64,000 nt of DNA, taken from the NCBI GenBank assembly GCA_031553855.1, contig JAVBKW010000026.1, forward strand, positions 35,271 to 99,270, given 5' to 3'. The number at the start of each line of letters is the position of its first letter. The stretch's first letter is position 1. Below are positions 59,558-64,000 of the stretch, piece after piece. A model generated the notes under the pieces. That model was given only the letters and a program-made list of their open reading frames with translations, was not told the DNA's origin and made no database searches. A program made the translations under genes and the position numbers. This DNA comes from RACS-047 sp031553855 (GTDB lineage Bacteria > Bacillota > Clostridia > Christensenellales > Pumilibacteraceae).

Positions 59558-59638
59558 ATGGAAAATAAGAGTTTTACATACTTAAACGCATACGCTTACG
59601 GCTATTATTACTATGGCTGTGATTTTTGTATGCGGTAA
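59558..59638 (+). CDS. Tyrosine-rich leader peptide (attenuator)
   Basis: A 26-codon reading frame with Tyr at positions 8, 12, 14, 16, 17, 18 and 19 and Phe at 6 and 23; the core reads YAYGYYYYG. It lies in the 5-prime UTR of aroF-tyrA and ends just before a terminator hairpin, which is the design of translation-coupled attenuators such as trpL and pheL. There is no Shine-Dalgarno; the promoter places the transcript start at or a few bases before the ATG, so translation may be leaderless. Ribosome stalling at Tyr codons under tyrosine shortage would free the segment at 59632-59636. Confidence 0.8.
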   Translation: MENKSFTYLNAYAYGYYYYGCDFCMR

Positions 59639-59663
59639 GCCTTATTCATTTTTATAATGATTT

Positions 59664-59697
59664 AAACCGCTTTTTGTTTTAAAAAGGCGGTTTTTTT
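59664..59697 (+). terminator. Attenuator terminator before aroF
   Basis: AAACCGC at 59664-59670 pairs with GCGGTTT at 59687-59693, with inner T/A pairs, then seven T residues. GCGGT at 59632-59636, at the leader stop codon, can pair instead with ACCGC at 59666-59670 and would block the terminator. Confidence 0.8.
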
Positions 59698-59737
59698 AAA
59701 AAGCGGAGATAGTCCGCGCAAAAAGGAGACTATTCTT

Positions 59738-60763
59738 ATGATTCTTATTCTAAAAAACAATGCAGATAAAGAAAAGGTTAAAAAGCTTTCATCATGGATC
59801 AAATCATTGGGCTTAAATATTCATCTCAGCGAGGGCGCAAACACCACTATTATGGGGCTTGTGGGCGATACATCAAAGGTGGACATCGATCTTGTCCGCT
59901 CGATAGATATTGTTGAAACTGTCAAACGCATACAGGAGCCGTACAAGAAAGCAAACCGTAAATTTCACCCGCACGACACCGTTATCGAAGTAGCGGGCCG
60001 GAAAATAGGCGGTAATAATTTTACGCTTATTGCGGGGCCTTGCTCTGTGGAAAGCGGGGAGCAGATAGTTGAGATCGCAAAAAGCGTCAAGGAGTCGGGC
60101 GCGCATTTTTTGCGAGGCGGCGCGTTTAAGCCGCGTACCTCGCCGTACGCTTTTCAAGGCTTAAAGGCCGAGGGTATCGAATACCTTTTAAAAGCCCGCA
60201 GCGTCACCGGATTGCCGATAGTGACTGAAATTATGAGCATTTCGCATATCGATCTGTTTAAGGACGTGGATATCATTCAGGTCGGCGCAAGGAATATGCA
60301 GAATTTTGAGCTTTTGAAAGAGCTTGGAAAATGCGGTAAGCCCGTGCTTTTAAAGCGCGGCATGGCAAATACTATCGAAGAATGGCTGATGAGCGCAGAA
60401 TATATAATGTCGGAAGGGAACGAAAACGTGATACTTTGCGAACGCGGCATAAGGACGTTTGAGCATTACACCCGCAACACTCTCGACTTATCTGCCATTC
60501 CGCTTATTAAAGAGCTGACTCATTTGCCGGTGCTTGTTGACCCGAGCCACGCGTCGGGGCTTGCCCGTCTTGTAGAGCCGCTTTCGCTTGCGTCGGCGGG
60601 CGCAGGCAGCGACGGCCTTATTATCGAAGTCCACAATAATCCCGCAGCCGCCTTATGCGACGGCCCGCAGAGTATAACGCCGGTTCAATTTGAAAAAATC
60701 GTCAAAAAACTGGGCGTTATGATGCCGTTAGTCGGCAAAACGATAAAGGAAACGGTTTTATGA
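59738..60763 (+). CDS. aroF: 3-deoxy-7-phosphoheptulonate synthase (type I beta)
   Basis: A 341-residue DAHP synthase that condenses PEP and erythrose 4-phosphate, the first step of aromatic amino acid synthesis. An N-terminal ferredoxin-like regulatory domain (about 1-70) precedes the TIM barrel with IAGPCSVESGEQ, LRGGAFKPRTSPYAFQG, VLLKRGM and VDPSHASGLA. AAAGGAGA lies before the ATG. It overlaps tyrA by 4 bp, and the Tyr leader suggests control by tyrosyl-tRNA charging. Confidence 0.96.
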   Translation: MILILKNNADKEKVKKLSSWIKSLGLNIHLSEGANTTIMGLVGDTSKVDIDLVRSIDIVETVKRIQEPYKKANRKFHPHDTVIEVAGRKIGGNNFTLIAGPCSVESGEQIVEIAKSVKESGAHFLRGGAFKPRTSPYAFQGLKAEGIEYLLKARSVTGLPIVTEIMSISHIDLFKDVDIIQVGARNMQNFELLKELGKCGKPVLLKRGMANTIEEWLMSAEYIMSEGNENVILCERGIRTFEHYTRNTLDLSAIPLIKELTHLPVLVDPSHASGLARLVEPLSLASAGAGSDGLIIEVHNNPAAALCDGPQSITPVQFEKIVKKLGVMMPLVGKTIKETVL

Positions 60764-61629
60764 ATATCGGCATTATAGGACTTGGCCTCATCGGGGGAAG
60801 CTTTGGCAGGGCGATAATAAAGAATACCGAACACAAGGTGTACGGAACTGATATTTTGCCGGATGCGCTGGTAAAAGCGGAGCTTTTAAATGCTATAAGC
60901 GCGCCGCTTACGGAAGAGGATTTTGGCGGACTCGACCTTGTTATCTTTGCGCTCACGCCGTCGCAGTTTATTTCACAAGCTGAAAATATCGCTCCCAAAT
61001 TAAAAAAAGGCGCGCTAATCATAGATATCGGCGGTATCAAGAAAGAACCGGCGGATAAAATGCGCTCTTTAAGCGCGGAATTTCCCGATTTGCAATTCAT
61101 TGCGACCCATCCTATGGCGGGGAAAGAGTATTCGGGCATAACGCATTCAAGCGCGGCGATGTTTGAGCGCGCCTCGATATTACTTGTTAATATCAACGCC
61201 GAAATCGAAACGCTGGCCGTTTTTAAAAAGCTTTGCGTCGATATCGGGTTCGATTTTATTAAAATAACAAATGAAAATGAGCACGACGAAATCATTGCCT
61301 ACACGTCTCAGCTTTGCCATATAATTTCATCAGCCTATATCAATAATCCGCTCTCAGACGTTCACGACGGGTTTTCGGCGGGCAGCTTCAAGGATATGTC
61401 GAGAGTGTCGAGAATGAATTCGTCGATGTGGGCGGAGCTGTTTTTAAAAAACCGTACAAACGTTTTGAAAAGCTTAGACGTTTTTATAGAAAACGTGCAA
61501 AACATTAAAGCCGCGATAGAGGGCTCTGACGCAGAAACGCTTAGAAATATCCTTGAAGAAGGAAACCGGAAGAAGGAAACCGTAGACAAAAACAGCCGCG
61601 AATGGAAAAAAACTAATTCTGAAAAATAA
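60760..61629 (+). CDS. tyrA: Prephenate dehydrogenase
   Basis: A 289-residue NAD(P)-dependent enzyme that makes 4-hydroxyphenylpyruvate, the tyrosine precursor. NAD motif GIIGLGLIGGSFGRAI at the N-terminus; ATHPMAGKEYSGITHSSAAMF and YTSQLCHIISSAY in the body. No ACT domain is visible at the C-terminus, so feedback control may come through the attenuator and the upstream synthase. ATGA overlap with aroF. Confidence 0.94.
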   Translation: MNIGIIGLGLIGGSFGRAIIKNTEHKVYGTDILPDALVKAELLNAISAPLTEEDFGGLDLVIFALTPSQFISQAENIAPKLKKGALIIDIGGIKKEPADKMRSLSAEFPDLQFIATHPMAGKEYSGITHSSAAMFERASILLVNINAEIETLAVFKKLCVDIGFDFIKITNENEHDEIIAYTSQLCHIISSAYINNPLSDVHDGFSAGSFKDMSRVSRMNSSMWAELFLKNRTNVLKSLDVFIENVQNIKAAIEGSDAETLRNILEEGNRKKETVDKNSREWKKTNSEK

Positions 61630-61651
61630 TTAAATAAGGAAATAAAGAAAA

Positions 61652-61972
61652 ATGGCAGAAAGATACGCGTGGCGCGCGCTAGTTAAGGAAGGAAAAATGG
61701 CGGAGTATATAAAACGCCATAACGAGATAGGCGAAGATATGAAATCCGAGCTTAAAAAAGCGGGTATATGCAATTACTCGATATGGGCGGACGGCAACGA
61801 CCTGTTCGGATACTATGAATGCGAAAAAGGCGTCAAATTCGCCGCCGCGTTTCAAAAAAATTCCGAAGTGGTAAAGAAGTGGGAAGAAAAAATGAAAGAT
61901 ATCCTGATAATGGTTTTAGACCCCGAAACAGGCGCCCAGCCGTTATTAAAAGAAGTTTTCCGCTTAGAATAA
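61652..61972 (+). CDS. L-rhamnose mutarotase family protein
   Basis: A 106-residue RhaM/DUF718 protein: RYAWRALVKEGKMAEYIKRHNEI, then GICNYSIWADGNDLFGYYECE, with the Tyr/His/Trp positions typical of the family. It interconverts anomers of L-rhamnose or a related sugar. No sugar pathway gene is nearby, so it is an orphan here; being 22 bp after tyrA it may share the aro transcript. Confidence 0.85.
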   Translation: MAERYAWRALVKEGKMAEYIKRHNEIGEDMKSELKKAGICNYSIWADGNDLFGYYECEKGVKFAAAFQKNSEVVKKWEEKMKDILIMVLDPETGAQPLLKEVFRLE

Positions 61973-62001
61973 TTTTCAAAATGATATATATATGGTATAA
62001 T
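61973..62001 (+). promoter_or_regulatory. Promoter of the malic enzyme gene
   Basis: Extended -10 TGG-TATAAT at 61993-62001 with a weak -35 (TTTTCA, 61973-61978) at 17 bp. Confidence 0.55.
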
Positions 62002-62065
62002 TACTATAATAAAAGAACCGATAGTAAAGTACCGGTTTAAGTATTTTTGCATTAAAGGAGTTTGT

Positions 62066-63238
62066 ATGAATTACAGAGAAGAATCGCTTAAAAAGCATAT
62101 GGAATGGAAGGGGAAAATAGAGGTCGTCACAAAAGCTCCGTTAAACAATAAAACGGATCTTTCGCTTGCATATACTCCGGGAGTAGCCGAGCCTTGCCTT
62201 GCAATAGAAAAGGATTACAATCTTAGCTTCGACCTTACGCGCAGGGGCAACCTTATTGCCGTTATCACCGACGGTACCGCGGTGTTGGGGCTTGGCGATA
62301 TCGGGCCTGAGGCCGGTATGCCGGTCATGGAAGGCAAATGCGCTATCTTTAAAAAATTCGGCAACGTGGACGCTATTCCGTTATGTATAAGAAGTAAGGA
62401 CGTTGAAGAAATAGTCCGTACGGTTTATTTGCTTTCCGGCTCGTTCGGCGGTGTGAACCTTGAGGACATATCGGCGCCGCGATGCTTTGAAATCGAGGCA
62501 AAACTCAAAGAGCTTTGCGATATACCTATTTTCCACGACGATCAGCACGGTACGGCTATAGTAACCGGCGCAGCATTGATAAACGCGCTGAAGCTTGCCG
62601 GAAAAAAGATGGGAAAAATCAATATCGTTATAAACGGTGCAGGCTCTGCCGGAAACGCTATTGCCCGTTTTTTAATCGAATTAGGTGCAAAAAACATTGT
62701 TATGTGTGACAGAGCAGGGGTGATTTATTCCGGAAGGCAAGGCCTTGACGAAGCGAAAGCCGAAATTGCTAAAATTACTAACCGCAAAAAACTAAAAGGC
62801 ACCTTAGCTGATGCAATGAAAGGCGCGGATGTATTTATCGGGGTTTCTTCAAAAGACTGCGTGAGTGAAAGTATGGTAAGCTCGATGGCCGAAAAGGCTA
62901 TTTTGTTCCCAATGGCAAACCCCGACCCGGAAATCAATTACGAGCTTGCTATTAAGGCGGGCGCATTTATTGTCGGGACGGGCAGGTCGGATTACCCGAA
63001 CCAAATCAACAACGCTCTCGTATTTCCCGGAATATTCAGGGGCGCGCTTGACGTGCGCGCAAGCAATATAAATACCGAAATGAAAATTGCGGCGGCTCGC
63101 GCGATCGCAATGGCGGTTCCTAAAAATGACCTCGGCACAGAGATGGTTGTGCCTAAAGTCTTTGATAAAAAAGTGCATAGAAGGGTCGCAAAGGCTGTGC
63201 GTGCGGCGGCTATTAAAACTAAAGTCAACAGGATTTAA
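62066..63238 (+). CDS. NAD(P)-dependent malic enzyme
   Basis: A 390-residue short-form malic enzyme that converts malate to pyruvate and carbon dioxide. YTPGVAEPCLAIEKD, ITDGTAVLGLGDIGPEAGMPVMEGK and the Rossmann motif INGAGSAGNAIARFL are present; NPDPEI follows. This length matches the bacterial single-domain form without the phosphotransacetylase fusion. AAAGGAG precedes the ATG. NAD versus NADP use is not decided. Confidence 0.95.
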   Translation: MNYREESLKKHMEWKGKIEVVTKAPLNNKTDLSLAYTPGVAEPCLAIEKDYNLSFDLTRRGNLIAVITDGTAVLGLGDIGPEAGMPVMEGKCAIFKKFGNVDAIPLCIRSKDVEEIVRTVYLLSGSFGGVNLEDISAPRCFEIEAKLKELCDIPIFHDDQHGTAIVTGAALINALKLAGKKMGKINIVINGAGSAGNAIARFLIELGAKNIVMCDRAGVIYSGRQGLDEAKAEIAKITNRKKLKGTLADAMKGADVFIGVSSKDCVSESMVSSMAEKAILFPMANPDPEINYELAIKAGAFIVGTGRSDYPNQINNALVFPGIFRGALDVRASNINTEMKIAAARAIAMAVPKNDLGTEMVVPKVFDKKVHRRVAKAVRAAAIKTKVNRI

Positions 63239-63256
63239 TTAGAAATATGTCCGAAA

Positions 63257-63292
63257 ACATAGTACTATGTCAGGCATAACACTATTGTTATG
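63257..63292 (+). promoter_or_regulatory. Two palindromes before the Imm-5-like gene
   Basis: ACATAGTACTATGT (63257-63270) is a perfect 14-bp palindrome; CATAACA/TGTTATG (63275-63281 with 63286-63292) is a second inverted repeat 4 bp later. Neither has a T-run. They may be an operator pair or mRNA hairpins controlling the next gene. Confidence 0.4.
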
Positions 63293-63313
63293 AGGGGAAA
63301 AGAGTAAAAGAGA

Positions 63314-63808
63314 ATGGCTGTCTTAAGAAAAACATTCGGTAAAGCAGATGCTCCGTATGCTAAAGCTTTAACGGTTTTGATAAAAACTCAAAGCAAAACT
63401 ACGATTTGCAATTGGAGTATCGGTTATGCTGAACAAAGCTTTTTGCCGCTTTATGAAAAATCGTGTCCCGGCGATTTTCGTCCGCGCGCCGCTTTAGATG
63501 CGGCAAGGCAATGGCTTAAAGGTGAGGTCAAGCTCCCCTTTGTAAGAAAGTTCATACTTTCAGCGCACAAAGCGGCGCGTGAAGCCGAAAATAATCCGGT
63601 CGCACAGGCGGCAGCGCGGGCTGTTTCTCATGCGGCATCCTCAATTCACGTCCCGATGCATGCGATGGGACTTGCCTTTTACGGCTCGGCGGCGATTGCC
63701 TACGAGATGCTGGGGCTAAAAGCCGCTCCTGATGAATACGAGGAATTAGCCGCAAAATTTTTCGACGAATTGCGAAAAGATTTGTTGTGCGTTTGCGCTC
63801 AAGAATAA
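63314..63808 (+). CDS. Imm-5-like putative immunity family protein
   Basis: A 164-residue all-helical, Ala-rich protein with the pattern SIGYAEQSFLPLYEK...RPRAALDAARQWLKGE...AAREAENNPVAQAAARAVSHAASSIHVPMHAMGLAFYGSAAIAYE. This resembles the group annotated as Imm-5-like/putative immunity proteins, common in gut Firmicutes and often far from any toxin. No toxin is adjacent here. The role is therefore unproven. A hairpin (TGATGTT/AACATCA, 63832-63860) and the third repeat copy follow the stop. Confidence 0.7.
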   Translation: MAVLRKTFGKADAPYAKALTVLIKTQSKTTICNWSIGYAEQSFLPLYEKSCPGDFRPRAALDAARQWLKGEVKLPFVRKFILSAHKAAREAENNPVAQAAARAVSHAASSIHVPMHAMGLAFYGSAAIAYEMLGLKAAPDEYEELAAKFFDELRKDLLCVCAQE

Positions 63809-63860
63809 AGCTGATATCCGCTCAAATAAAGTGATGTTTTTAAAAAAAATCGTAACATCA

Positions 63861-63988
63861 ATAAAGGGTATTTATACCGCAGGATAAATCCTGCACCTCG
63901 CGCCTTTGGCGCGCCTTTTTACGCTAAAGCGCGGGGTATGCACCTTTGTCGGTGGCGCAAAAATGCCCTTGCAAGCAAGCATTTTTGC
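63861..63988 (+). repeat. Dispersed structured element, copy 3
   Basis: Nearly identical to copy 2 and the same length (128 nt). The differences fall in the outer stem (AAAGG/CCTTT, 63863-63867 with 63943-63947; TATACC/GGTATG, 63873-63878 with 63935-63940) and in the third hairpin (CGCT/AGCG). The 3-prime hairpin GCAAAAATGC/GCATTTTTGC (63957-63966, 63979-63988) and its 12-nt loop are unchanged. It again follows a gene in the same direction. Confidence 0.9.
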
Positions 63989-64000
63989 GGTCAGAATCAA

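Noticed and set aside
59551..59737. T-box riboswitch upstream of aroF
   Set aside because: No T-box sequence (AGGGTGGNACCGCG) or specifier-loop architecture; the leader is too short and contains the Tyr-codon frame.

Overview
The window reads as one contiguous, densely packed bacterial chromosome segment from a Bacillota member, most likely a Clostridia-type lineage. The reasons are a SpoVT-type sporulation regulator at the left edge, Gram-positive gene orders (infC-rpmI-rplT; rpsB-tsf-pyrH-frr-uppS-cdsA-dxr-rseP-ispG-[polC position]-rimP-nusA-ylxR-L7Ae-infB-rbfA-nrnA-truB-ribF; hisS-aspS-tcdA), strong AGGAGG-type ribosome binding sites at many genes, and frequent TTG starts. I cannot name the species. 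Almost every gene is a core housekeeping gene. I see no insertion sequence, prophage, CRISPR array, rRNA or tRNA gene.

Layout. 1-3.1 kb: spoVT (cut by the edge), secG, rnr. 3.2-3.6 kb: a lone exported coiled-coil protein on the minus strand. 3.8-6.9 kb: infC leader, infC (ATT start), rpmI, rplT, an rRNA methyltransferase and yebC. 6.9-9.3 kb: proA and a RadC-like protein. 9.4-12.2 kb (minus): argG-argH. 12.4-17.3 kb: ruvC-ruvA-ruvB-queA-tgt, then rplS. 17.5-25.5 kb: a polytopic membrane protein, comM-dprA-topA-trmFO. 25.6-33.1 kb: hslVU, hisS-aspS-tcdA, an RseC-like protein, glyA. 33.2-37.3 kb: a Nim-like flavoprotein, an Rrf2-nifS-iscU Fe-S module, ruvX and a DUF1292 protein. 37.5-55.9 kb: the long translation/lipid/isoprenoid block. 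56-57.7 kb: a Xaa-Pro peptidase and efp. 57.8-59.4 kb (minus): a SulP transporter. 59.5-61.6 kb: aroF-tyrA behind a tyrosine-codon leader peptide. 61.6-64 kb: a mutarotase, malic enzyme and an Imm-5-like protein.

Three things stand out. First, aroF-tyrA is preceded by a consensus promoter, a 26-codon ORF with seven Tyr codons and an intrinsic terminator, with a competing segment at the stop codon: a textbook-shaped but apparently unannotated tyrosine attenuator, possibly read from a leaderless start. Second, a roughly 128-134 nt non-coding element occurs three times (after argG, after ispG, after the last gene), always in the orientation of the gene it follows. It can fold into a closed stem with three hairpins plus an invariant 3-prime hairpin. 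Third, the gene in the usual polC position keeps the PolC N-terminal region, OB fold and DEDDh exonuclease but has no PHP or polymerase core.

Smaller points: a tandem duplication of the last 17 codons of ruvC, a Pro-Gly-Gln repeat inside IF2, an 11-cysteine tail on the DUF1292 protein, an Rrf2 operator candidate at the transcription start, and a hairpin in the rimP-nusA-infB leader. Promoters are often TTGCAA or TTGACA, 17 bp, then an extended TGG-TATAAT. All functions are inferred by reading the sequence; no database search was run.
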